A stretch of DNA of 64,000 nucleotides from Anaerolineaceae bacterium oral taxon 439 (GTDB lineage: Bacteria > Chloroflexota > Anaerolineae > Anaerolineales > Anaerolineaceae), in assembly GCA_001717545.1 (NCBI GenBank), contig CP017039.1, positions 310,001 to 374,000 of the forward strand, read 5' to 3'. Each line of letters starts with the position of its first letter. Position 1 is the stretch's first letter. This document shows positions 26,075 through 33,869 of the stretch, piece by piece. The position numbers were made by a program, and so were the translations under genes. The notes under the pieces were generated by a model that was given only the letters and a program-made list of their open reading frames with translations, was not told where the DNA came from and searched no databases.

Positions 26075-27844
26075 ATGTCGGTTTATGAGACTGGAAAATG
26101 GGACTTAGGGGATTTATTCAGCGGGATTGAAGCGGACGACTTTAAGAATGCGCTGAAGGAGGTCGACGATCGCGTCAAGGAAATCGAGGGATGGCGCGGT
26201 AAGCTGGACGATTCGACGACGAACGCAGCGTTTCGCGAGCTGCTGGGGAAGATCGAGGCGATGGAAACGCTGGTGATGCGGATTTATTCGTTTGTGAACC
26301 TGATGTTCACTGCCGATTCGCAGGATCAGAAGATTATCGCGATGGTCGGGCGGATCGACGCGCTTCTCGCGGAGATTCAGAATAAAACGGTTTTCATGTC
26401 GCTCTGGTGGAAGAATCTTTCCGACGGCGTCGCCGCGGATCATCTGGCCGCGCTCCCGGAGTATCGTTACTATCTGACCAAAATGCGTCAGACAAAGCCG
26501 TACACGCTCAGCGAAAGCGAAGAAAAAATTATCGCGACGAAGAATGTCTCCGGCGCGGGCGCGATGCAGAACCTGTACAGCATGATTACCAATCGCTATA
26601 CGTTTGAGCTGGAGGTCGACGGTGAGAAGAAAACGATGACCCGCGGCGAAATTTCGCAATATTTCCGCGATCCGGATCCGGACGTTCGCCGGCGCGCGTA
26701 TGAGGAGCTGTATCGGGTTTACGCGAAGGACAGCGCGATTCTGACGCAGATTTATCAGGCGCTCGTCCGCGACTGGGACAGCGAAGGGCTGACGATCCGC
26801 GGGTATGAAACGGCGATGAGCGTCCGCAACGTTGAAAACGACATCCCGGGCGAGGTGGTTGATCTGCTGCTCGCGAAGGCGCAGGAGAATAAAGGGGTTT
26901 TCCAGCGTTATTTCCGGCTGAAGGCGAAGCTGCTCGGGCTGGAAGGGATGCGCCGGTCGGATCTCTACGCTCCGTCCGAAGAAACGAAGAAGCGGTACAG
27001 CTTTGACGAAGCGGTTCGCATGGTCCAGGCGGCGTTCGACGGCTTCGATCCGGAATTCAAGCAGAAAGCGATGCGCGTGTTTAACGATCGTCATATCGAC
27101 AGCGAAATCCGCGCCGGGAAACGGGACGGAGCGTTCTGCTGGACGGTTTGTCCGGATCTGACGCCGTACGTTCAGGTCAATTATCAGGGAAAGCTGGAAG
27201 ACGTTTCGACGCTGGCGCATGAGCTCGGACATGCGATTCATTCGATGATGGCCGAGAAGCAGAATATTTTCCAGCAGCATGCCTGCCTGCCGCTGGCGGA
27301 AACGGCGTCTACGTTTTGCGAGATGGTGCTTTCGGATTATCTCATGGCGCATGAGACGGATAAGCTGGTCCGGCGGACGCTGCTGATGACGTCGATGGAC
27401 GGGAATTATGCGACGATCCAGCGTCAGGCTTATTTCGCCCTTTTCGAACGCGACGCGCATGCGCTGATCCGCGAGGGCGCGGACACGGACGCGCTGAACG
27501 AGCTGTACATGAAGAATTTACAGGATCAGTTTGGCGATTCGCTCGATGTGAACGCTGAATTTAAGGGCGAATGGACCGTCATTCCGCATATTTTCTACAC
27601 GCCGTTCTACGTTTACGCTTACTCATTCGGACAATTGCTGGTGCTGAGCCTGTTCAAGGCGTATAAGGAAGAGGGAAAATCGTTTATCCCGCGCATGAAG
27701 CAGCTGCTGGCGACGGGCGGATCGCTTGCGCCGGAAGGTGTATTGAAAAAAGCGGGCTTCGATTTCCGCGATCCTGCGTTCTGGCAGGGTGGGTTCGATA
27801 TCCTTTCCGATATCGTTGATCAGATCGAAGCGTTAAGTAAATAG
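26075..27844 (+). CDS. pepF: Oligoendopeptidase F (M3 family metallopeptidase)
   Basis: A 589-residue zinc oligopeptidase that degrades short peptides in the cytoplasm. The HExxH zinc motif is HELGH (382-386), followed by AIHSMMAEKQ and the third ligand region LAETASTFCEMVLSDYL. Upstream FCWTVCPDLTPYVQVNYQG and downstream FYTPFYVYAYSFGQLL are typical of the PepF subfamily. I start at 26075 because AAAGGA is upstream and the transcription start inferred from the -10 box lies within the earlier open frame. The gene is monocistronic and closed by a terminator at 27869. Confidence 0.95.
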   Translation: MSVYETGKWDLGDLFSGIEADDFKNALKEVDDRVKEIEGWRGKLDDSTTNAAFRELLGKIEAMETLVMRIYSFVNLMFTADSQDQKIIAMVGRIDALLAEIQNKTVFMSLWWKNLSDGVAADHLAALPEYRYYLTKMRQTKPYTLSESEEKIIATKNVSGAGAMQNLYSMITNRYTFELEVDGEKKTMTRGEISQYFRDPDPDVRRRAYEELYRVYAKDSAILTQIYQALVRDWDSEGLTIRGYETAMSVRNVENDIPGEVVDLLLAKAQENKGVFQRYFRLKAKLLGLEGMRRSDLYAPSEETKKRYSFDEAVRMVQAAFDGFDPEFKQKAMRVFNDRHIDSEIRAGKRDGAFCWTVCPDLTPYVQVNYQGKLEDVSTLAHELGHAIHSMMAEKQNIFQQHACLPLAETASTFCEMVLSDYLMAHETDKLVRRTLLMTSMDGNYATIQRQAYFALFERDAHALIREGADTDALNELYMKNLQDQFGDSLDVNAEFKGEWTVIPHIFYTPFYVYAYSFGQLLVLSLFKAYKEEGKSFIPRMKQLLATGGSLAPEGVLKKAGFDFRDPAFWQGGFDILSDIVDQIEALSK

Positions 27845-27868
27845 ACCGGGCAATGGATTCGGCCTCGA

Positions 27869-27898
27869 AGGCGGAACGCTCCGGAGTTCCGCCTTTTT
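27869..27898 (+). terminator. Rho-independent terminator after pepF
   Basis: A perfect 9-bp stem AGGCGGAAC/GTTCCGCCT with an 8-base loop and five T residues. Confidence 0.8.
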
Positions 27899-27950
27899 GT
27901 GGGACGACTCCCATTAATCTGGCGTTTCCCTGTCGGAAAACGGCGAGGCA

Positions 27951-27959
27951 TGATAGAAT
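27951..27959 (+). promoter_or_regulatory. Candidate extended -10 promoter for rpsB-tsf
   Basis: TGATAGAAT lies about 117 bases before rpsB. The leader of over 100 bases would allow autoregulation by S2, but no defined element is recognised. Confidence 0.4.
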
Positions 27960-28075
27960 AAACCGGTTATAAAAACGCATGCCCCTGAATCGAACGGCAG
28001 CGTGCGGCGGGGTCTCCCGCCGTCGCCGGACGAAGCGAAGGGGGCAGAGGAAAAAACGCTAAGGAGTCAGTTTTT

Positions 28076-28936
28076 ATGTCGAACGTCATTTCAATGAAGG
28101 CTTTACTGGAAAGCGGCGTCCATTTCGGGCACCGCACGAATAAATGGAATCCGGCGATGAAACCGTATATTTTTACGGAACGCAACGGTATCCATATTCT
28201 CGATTTACAGCAGACGGCGAAGAGTATCAACACGGCGTACGCGCTCGTTCGCGATACTGTCAAAAGCGGTCAGAACGTTCTTTTCGTCGGAACGAAGCGC
28301 CAGGCGCAGGAAACGATTAAGGATGAAGCGATGCGCTGCGGGATGCCTTACGTTACCGAACGCTGGCTGGGCGGTACGCTGACGAACTGGGACACGATTT
28401 CATCCCGGATCGGCGAGCTCGACCGGCTTGAGAAGCTGGTTTCGAGCGGCGAGGTCAATAAGCTGACGAAGAAGGAAGGACTGCTGATCGAGCGTGAAAT
28501 CCAGCGGCTGAACCTGCGGCTGGGCGGCCTGCGGACGATTCACAGCATTCCCGGAATGCTGATCGTGGTTGACGTGATGCGCGAGGATACCGCGATTCAT
28601 GAAGCGAACCTGACGGGAATCCCGGTCGTCGCGCTCGTTGATACGAACTGCGATCCGGGGAACGTCGATTACGTGATCCCGTCGAACGACGACGCGATCC
28701 GCGCGATCAAGCTGATTATCGGACGTCTCGCCGACGCGGTTATCGAAGGCAAAGCGCTGCGCGACGAAGGCGACATGGGCGATTTCGGATTTGCGCCGAG
28801 CGCCGCGTATGAAAAAGAGTCTTTCATGTCGGGCGAAGAGCTGGCGGAAGAGGACCTTTTGAGCGATAACCTGCTTGCAAAGATCAGCGAGAAGAAAACC
28901 AGCGAAGAATCTGACGAAAGCGAAGGGGAAGAGTAA
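28076..28936 (+). CDS. rpsB: 30S ribosomal protein S2
   Basis: A 286-residue S2 protein. The start [33 protein letters not shown] and the block [17 protein letters not shown] are diagnostic. [16 protein letters not shown] and [30 protein letters not shown] are also typical. The C-terminal 45 residues form an acidic extension ([10 protein letters not shown]). AAGGAG lies nine bases before ATG. The gene is followed by tsf after a single base, the usual rpsB-tsf pair. Confidence 0.98.
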   Translation: MSNVISMKALLESGVHFGHRTNKWNPAMKPYIFTERNGIHILDLQQTAKSINTAYALVRDTVKSGQNVLFVGTKRQAQETIKDEAMRCGMPYVTERWLGGTLTNWDTISSRIGELDRLEKLVSSGEVNKLTKKEGLLIEREIQRLNLRLGGLRTIHSIPGMLIVVDVMREDTAIHEANLTGIPVVALVDTNCDPGNVDYVIPSNDDAIRAIKLIIGRLADAVIEGKALRDEGDMGDFGFAPSAAYEKESFMSGEELAEEDLLSDNLLAKISEKKTSEESDESEGEE

Positions 28937-28937
28937 A

Positions 28938-29558
28938 ATGGCGATTTCGATTGATATGATCAAGGAATTACGTGAAAGCACGGGGGCGGGGATTTTAGAG
29001 TGCCGCAAGGCGTTGGAGAACGCGAACGGCGACATGAAAGCGGCGCTGGACTTTTTACGCGAAAAAGGGTTGGCGACGGCGAAAAAACGCTCCGCTCGCG
29101 TTGCGTCGGAAGGCGTTGTTGAAGTCTATTCGCATGGCGGAGGTCGGGTCGGCGTTCTGGTTGAGCTGAATTGCGAAACCGACTTCGTCGGCCGGTCGGA
29201 AGCGTTCCGAACGCTGGCGCATGAAATCGCGCTTCAGGTCGCTGCGACGTCGCCGCTGTATATTTCGGAAGAGGATATTCCCGCCGACGTCCTGGAGCAC
29301 GAGGAAAAGATTGCCACGGCGAAGGCCCGGGAAGAGGGAAAGAAGGAAGCGATTATTCCGAAGATCGTCGAGGGCTCGATCAAAAAATATAAGGATGAGT
29401 TCGTGCTGCTGAACCAGACGTACGTCCGCGACGAGAGCGTCACGATTCAGGACCTGATCAATCAGAATATTGCGTCGATGGGAGAGAACGTCATCGTCCG
29501 CCGCTTCGCCCGCTTCGGGTTGGGGGAGACGACGGAGACGGCTGAGGAAGAAGCGTAA
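28938..29558 (+). CDS. tsf: Elongation factor Ts (short form)
   Basis: The nucleotide exchange factor for EF-Tu. Residues 1-50 hold the UBA-like N-terminus (IKELRESTGAGILECRKALENANGDMKAALDFLREKGLATA). VELNCETDFVGRSEAFRTLAHEIALQVAA is the core motif. At 206 residues it is the short form with one core subdomain, as in Thermus, cyanobacteria and Chloroflexi, not the 280-residue proteobacterial form. The start at 28938 follows directly on the S2 stop, and the reading frame upstream lies in rpsB. The gene is followed by a terminator, which separates it from pyrH. Confidence 0.97.
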   Translation: MAISIDMIKELRESTGAGILECRKALENANGDMKAALDFLREKGLATAKKRSARVASEGVVEVYSHGGGRVGVLVELNCETDFVGRSEAFRTLAHEIALQVAATSPLYISEEDIPADVLEHEEKIATAKAREEGKKEAIIPKIVEGSIKKYKDEFVLLNQTYVRDESVTIQDLINQNIASMGENVIVRRFARFGLGETTETAEEEA

Positions 29559-29577
29559 GGCTGTCTTTTACGATGCG

Positions 29578-29607
29578 AATCCGCTCTGAATAAGGGCGGA
29601 TTTTTTT
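29578..29607 (+). terminator. Rho-independent terminator after tsf
   Basis: A 7-bp stem AATCCGC/GCGGATT with an 11-base loop and a run of seven T residues. Confidence 0.7.
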
Positions 29608-29694
29608 ATGGCCGGGAACTGCTGCTGGGATATTCGGCGCGGAGGAGGTTCTTGTGTGAATGAAACGGATCTTCTCCGCTTTCCCGCGTTCGCT

Positions 29695-29700
29695 TATAAT
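29695..29700 (+). promoter_or_regulatory. -10 box for pyrH
   Basis: TATAAT lies 33 bases before the ATG of pyrH and after the tsf terminator, so pyrH has its own promoter. No clear -35 is visible. Confidence 0.5.
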
Positions 29701-29733
29701 CAACGTATCAAATTAAGTCGGAAGGGGATTCGG

Positions 29734-30450
29734 ATGACAGGGTTACAGTATCAACGCGTCCTGATCAAGCTCAGTGGAGAAGCGCTCTCTACCAACGGTA
29801 AGCTGGGGATCGACCCGCCGTCGGCGTTGGAAATCGCGACGAAGATTAAACAGCTGTATGAGACAGGGGCGCAGATCGCGATCGTGATTGGCGGCGGCAA
29901 TCTCTGGCGCGGACGGATCGGGATCGAAGTCGGGATGGACCAGCCGACAGCCGATTATATGGGAATGCTGGCGACGGTGATGAATTCGCTGGTCCTGATG
30001 GATTCGCTGGAGAAGATCGGCGTTGTGACCCGCGTTCAGACGGCTATTTCAATGCCGACGATCGCGGAGCCCTATATTCGCCGCCGCGCGATCCGGCATA
30101 TCGAAAAGGGGCGGGTCGTTATTTTCGGCGGCGGGACCGGGAACCCTCTCTGCACGACGGATACGGCCGCGGCGCAACGGGCGATCGAGATTAACGCCGC
30201 CCTGCTCATCAAGGCGACCAAGGTCGACGGGGTTTACGATTCCGATCCGAAGCGAAATCCGAACGCGAAAAGGTACGAACGGATCAGCTATATGGACGTG
30301 CTGTCGAAAAGGCTGGGCGTGATGGATTCGACCGCAATTTCGATGTGCATGGATTATAAGATGCCGATGATGATTCTCAATTTCTGGGACGATGACGCGC
30401 TGATCCGCGCGGTTCATGGCGAGACGGTCGGGACGATCGTCGTTCCTTAA
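29734..30450 (+). CDS. pyrH: UMP kinase
   Basis: A 238-residue amino-acid-kinase-fold enzyme that phosphorylates UMP to UDP in the cytoplasm. Motifs are RVLIKLSGEAL, IAIVIGGGNLWRGR, ADYMGMLATVMNSL, IFGGGTGNPLCTTDTAA and ATKVDGVYDSDP. The frame is open to 29608, but GGAAGGGG six bases before 29734 and the normal N-terminus MTGLQYQRVLIKLSG decide the start. Genomes often continue with frr; here an FkbH-like gene follows after ten bases. Co-transcription of pyrH with that cassette is likely from spacing alone. Confidence 0.97.
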   Translation: MTGLQYQRVLIKLSGEALSTNGKLGIDPPSALEIATKIKQLYETGAQIAIVIGGGNLWRGRIGIEVGMDQPTADYMGMLATVMNSLVLMDSLEKIGVVTRVQTAISMPTIAEPYIRRRAIRHIEKGRVVIFGGGTGNPLCTTDTAAAQRAIEINAALLIKATKVDGVYDSDPKRNPNAKRYERISYMDVLSKRLGVMDSTAISMCMDYKMPMMILNFWDDDALIRAVHGETVGTIVVP

Positions 30451-30460
30451 AGAGCCTGGT

Positions 30461-32317
30461 ATGACGAGCGACGGGGCGACCTTTCCGACTATCGACACTC
30501 TCCGTGCGATGAACGCGACGGAGCTTCTAAGCTTAGGGCGGAAACTTTCAACGCATAAGGCGCCGGTTTCCGGTGGACGACCGATCCGGATCGCGCTGAC
30601 CGGCGGAGGGAATCTTTCCTATCTTGGGCTGGCGCTGGCGCCGTTTTTTATCAGCGCCGGCTTCGATCCCCGTCTTTACGTCAGTCCCTACGGCGGATTT
30701 CATCGCGAAGTTTACGACGACGCGTCTCCGCTCGTTCAGTCTGCGCCCGACGTCGTTCTCGTCGTTGAATATTGGCGCGATACCGCTGTATTCCAGCCCG
30801 ACCTGAGCGCTTCTGCGGGGGAAACCGCTGAAATTATCGAGCGGATCGTCGCCGAGCGGATCGCGATTTTATCAAAGCTGCAGGAACGAACCGGCGCGCC
30901 GGTTTTCCTGAGCGAGATCGTAACGCCGGACCGACGCGCCGACGGATTTTTCGCGATGAACCGGCCGGCTGGCTTGACGCGGTTTTTACGCGAGGTGAGC
31001 CGGCTGACGGCGGAACGAAAACCGGACGCGATTCGGATGATCGATTTGGACGAGGCCGCCGCCGCGTTCGGGAAGAAAGACTGGTTCGACGACGCGGCGT
31101 GGTTCTTATCGAAACAGCCGTTGGCTCTGTCAGCGCTCCCAGCCGCCGCGTGGGCGCTCAGCGCTCCGATTCTGAACGCGTTCGGCGTCGTTCGGAAATG
31201 CCTGGTTCTCGATTTGGACCAGACGCTCTGGGGCGGGGTCGTCGGCGACGACGGGCTTTTCGGAATCCGGCTTGAACCGAACGACGCGGTCGGCGAAGCT
31301 TACCTCGATTTTCAGCGAACGATCCTGAAATATTATCAGCGCGGGGTCCTGTTGGCGGTCTGCTCTAAGAATAACGACGCAACCGCGCGGGAGGTTTTCG
31401 AAAAACATCCTTACTGCCTCCTCAAGCTGGATCATTTTGCCGCTTTTTACGCGAATTGGAATTCCAAAGCGGAGAACCTGAAGCGGATCGCCGCCGATTT
31501 GAATATCGGAACGGACGCGATCGTCTTTTTTGACGATAATCCGGTTGAACGCGATCTCGTTCGGCGCGCGCTTCCGGAGGCGGCGGTCGTCGACGTTCCG
31601 GACGACCCGGCGGAATACAGCGTTGCGCTCGATCAGGCGCGGCTGTTTGACTGGGTGACGCTGACGAAGGAGGATCTCGTTCGAAACGAAACGTTCGCCG
31701 CGGATCGGAAGCGCGAGACGCTTAAATTGTCCGTGAACGACTATCAGGCGTACCTCCGCGATTTGGAAATGCGCGCCGCGTTCGGTCCGGCCGCGGATCC
31801 GGAGCGGGAGCGGTTTATTCAGCTTTTCAATAAAACGAATCAGTTCAACCTGAGAACGGAGCGGATTCAGCCGGAAGATTATGATCGGTTCAGCGACGAG
31901 CCGGGAACGTCGCTGCTTGCCGTGAGATTGAAGGACCGGTTCAGCGATTATGGGATGATTTCCGCGCTGATCGTTCGAATGGGAGATGAAACGGACGGCG
32001 CTCCTGGTTTCGACGAAAAAACGTTAAGAATCGACGGCTGGGTGATGAGCTGCCGCGTGTTTAATCGCGGGCTGGAGGCGTTTATCCTCGCGCGGCTGCG
32101 GAAAATCGCGTTAGCGGCCGGTATCCGCTATATCATCGCGCTGTTCCGCCCGACGGCGAAGAACGATTACCTGAAGCGTGTCCTTCCAGCGCTGGGGTTT
32201 GAGACGATCGGCGAGACCGGCGGGATGACGCGGTATGCGTACGACTGCCGGCGGGAAGATGAACCGGAGACGACGATCGAAGATGAAGATGAAAAAGAGC
32301 GTCATCCCGGACTTTAA
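30461..32317 (+). CDS. FkbH-like HAD-superfamily protein (HAD-IIIC phosphatase/acyl transferase)
   Basis: A 618-residue protein of the FkbH family. The N-terminal 240 residues resemble the SGNH-like part (RIALTGGGNLSYLGLALAPFF). The HAD-IIIC core follows, with nucleophile D251 in VLDLDQTLWGGVVGDDG, then LLAVCSKNN and FFDDNPVERDLV. The C-terminal 150 residues form a GNAT-like domain (FNKTNQFNLRTERI; DYGMISALIV). Characterised members take 1,3-bisphosphoglycerate, remove phosphate and load glycerate on an acyl carrier protein. That fits the carrier protein two genes downstream. The frame is open to 30416 but the start at 30461 avoids overlap with pyrH. Its product is unknown, since no synthase gene is nearby. 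Confidence 0.87.
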   Translation: MTSDGATFPTIDTLRAMNATELLSLGRKLSTHKAPVSGGRPIRIALTGGGNLSYLGLALAPFFISAGFDPRLYVSPYGGFHREVYDDASPLVQSAPDVVLVVEYWRDTAVFQPDLSASAGETAEIIERIVAERIAILSKLQERTGAPVFLSEIVTPDRRADGFFAMNRPAGLTRFLREVSRLTAERKPDAIRMIDLDEAAAAFGKKDWFDDAAWFLSKQPLALSALPAAAWALSAPILNAFGVVRKCLVLDLDQTLWGGVVGDDGLFGIRLEPNDAVGEAYLDFQRTILKYYQRGVLLAVCSKNNDATAREVFEKHPYCLLKLDHFAAFYANWNSKAENLKRIAADLNIGTDAIVFFDDNPVERDLVRRALPEAAVVDVPDDPAEYSVALDQARLFDWVTLTKEDLVRNETFAADRKRETLKLSVNDYQAYLRDLEMRAAFGPAADPERERFIQLFNKTNQFNLRTERIQPEDYDRFSDEPGTSLLAVRLKDRFSDYGMISALIVRMGDETDGAPGFDEKTLRIDGWVMSCRVFNRGLEAFILARLRKIALAAGIRYIIALFRPTAKNDYLKRVLPALGFETIGETGGMTRYAYDCRREDEPETTIEDEDEKERHPGL

Positions 32318-32343
32318 TGGATTGGAAGAATGGATAGAAAACG

Positions 32344-33027
32344 ATGAGCAAACGGATTTGGGATTGGTACGCGCCGGTATATGAATTCTTCATGCCTATG
32401 GACGAGAAGGTTTTCCCGGGGATGTACGCGCGAGTTCCGGAAGTCATTCGCGGAAAAGACGTGCTGGAAATTGCGACGGGGCCAGGAACGTTGGCGAAGC
32501 GCATTGCGCCGGCGGCCGGGAAATTTATCGCGACGGACTATTCCGAAGGCATGATCAAAACGGCGAGGAAAGGGAAATATGCCACGAACCTGACGTTCGA
32601 GATCGCCGACGCGACCGATTTACCGTATGGTGAAGGAGAGTTTGACGTGGTCGTGATCGCGAACGCGCTGCATATAATGCCCGATCCTGTCAAAGCGTTG
32701 AGAGAGATCGACCGCGTTTTGAGGCCGGCTGGAATTCTGATCGCGCCGAATTTTATTCAAACCGGGCAGGCCGGAAAAACTCGAATCTGGACGAGGTTGC
32801 TGAAACTGTTTGGAATCAGGTTTGAACGTCAATGGACGCCGGATACGTATCCGGCGTTCCTGGCTGAGAACGGCTGGAAGGTTGTTTACAGCGAAGTGAT
32901 GCCGGCGCGGGTGACGATGATGTATACCGAATGTATCAGGGCGAAAGAGGCGGGCGCGGCGGCGGAGGAAAATCCGAACGAGTCAGGAAAGGCGGGATAT
33001 GCGCGAAGCGAACCTGAAAAGGATTGA
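32344..33027 (+). CDS. Class I SAM-dependent methyltransferase
   Basis: A 227-residue Rossmann-fold methyltransferase. Motif I is VLEIATGPGTLAKRIA (40-55), followed by IATDYSEGMIKTARKG, then IADATDLPYGEGEFDVVVIANALHIM and the post-motif LREIDRVLRPAGILIAPNFI. It resembles the UbiE/Methyltransf_11 group. Substrate is not deducible. It is 26 bases after the FkbH-like gene and overlaps the acyl carrier protein gene by 29 bases, so a role in modifying the carrier-bound or released product is likely. The C-terminal 25 residues are charged, alanine-rich and probably disordered. Confidence 0.88.
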   Translation: MSKRIWDWYAPVYEFFMPMDEKVFPGMYARVPEVIRGKDVLEIATGPGTLAKRIAPAAGKFIATDYSEGMIKTARKGKYATNLTFEIADATDLPYGEGEFDVVVIANALHIMPDPVKALREIDRVLRPAGILIAPNFIQTGQAGKTRIWTRLLKLFGIRFERQWTPDTYPAFLAENGWKVVYSEVMPARVTMMYTECIRAKEAGAAAEENPNESGKAGYARSEPEKD

Positions 33028-33238
33028 AGCGATTTTTCGAACGGTCCTGGATGATCCGGGGCTGCGGATTGACGAGGATTCTTCGCCGGAAACGGTCGCG
33101 GACTGGGATTCGTTTGCGAATATTCAGCTTTTAGCGGCGGTCGAAGAAGCGTTCCAGGTCAAGTTTACGGTTTCGGAAGCGCTCGAGCTTCGGACGGTTC
33201 TGGATATTCTCTGCGCGGTTGAGAGAAAAACGACCTGA
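32999..33238 (+). CDS. Acyl carrier protein
   Basis: A 79-residue carrier protein. The phosphopantetheine attachment serine is S38 in VADWDSFANIQLLAAVEEAF. The motif reads DSF where most carriers have DSL, a change often seen in carriers paired with FkbH-like enzymes. The four-helix pattern and acidic composition fit. It overlaps the methyltransferase gene by 29 bases in another frame, which supports translational coupling. It is the third gene of the FkbH, methyltransferase and carrier cassette, and it is probably not the fatty-acid carrier. Confidence 0.85.
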   Translation: MREANLKRIEAIFRTVLDDPGLRIDEDSSPETVADWDSFANIQLLAAVEEAFQVKFTVSEALELRTVLDILCAVERKTT

Positions 33239-33350
33239 CCGCATACGAAAATAACCCGACAAACGGGAAAAGTTTCACTGGTCATCGAGCCTGAAATTCG
33301 GTACGCTTATCTTGTTCAGTATGTTTTCGATTCGGGAAAAAGGAGGCGTG

Positions 33351-33803
33351 ATGAAACTCAGGGAACGCGAAGCCGGAATCCGGGAGGATATTCTCCTGAT
33401 TTCGGAATTCTTCGAGACGTTTGGAACCCGCGGCACGTCCGGTATCACGACGAAACAGCTTCGATTGCTGGAGATGATTGCTGCGTTTTCGCCGGATCGG
33501 CTGACGCTCTCGGCTTTGGCGGAGGCGGCGGGGAGCACCCGGCAGAATATCAAAAAGATGACGCTTCTTTTAGAAAGGGGCGGATGGGTCCGAATTCAGA
33601 AGGATGAAAAGGATCAGCGGATCCTGCGGATCGGCATAACGGAGAGCGGAAAGAATGCACTGGGGTGGGCCGCTGCCGGGCGGCTGGAGAACCTGGAGGA
33701 AGCTTTCGCCGGTCTGGACGAAAAAACGTTAAAGGCGGTCGCGAAAGCGCTGGCGCGCGTGAAAAAAAACTGTCAGCGTGCGGGACGGGTGAAAAGCGTT
33801 TAG
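33351..33803 (+). CDS. MarR-family winged-helix regulator
   Basis: A 150-residue transcription factor. The helical dimerisation ends flank a winged helix, with TTKQLRLLEMIAAFSPDRLTLSALAEAAGSTRQNIKKMTLLLERGGWVR as the recognition part. DEKDQRILRIGITESG is the wing. I start at 33351 because AAGGAGGCG lies five bases upstream; a TTG and an ATG further up are less well placed. It is transcribed towards the minus-strand ABC operon and follows the carrier-protein gene after 112 bases. The regulated gene is unknown. It may control the FkbH cassette or the neighbouring exporter operon. Confidence 0.85.
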   Translation: MKLREREAGIREDILLISEFFETFGTRGTSGITTKQLRLLEMIAAFSPDRLTLSALAEAAGSTRQNIKKMTLLLERGGWVRIQKDEKDQRILRIGITESGKNALGWAAAGRLENLEEAFAGLDEKTLKAVAKALARVKKNCQRAGRVKSV

Positions 33804-33869
33804 TATGGAATTGAGACAAATCAACCTGATTGTCCCCATATCGTTTCTTATGAATATCGCCACCCCCGA

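Noticed and set aside
26114-27460. A long minus-strand frame opposite the oligopeptidase gene
   Set aside because: It is arginine- and leucine-rich without a recognisable domain and mirrors the pepF codons.
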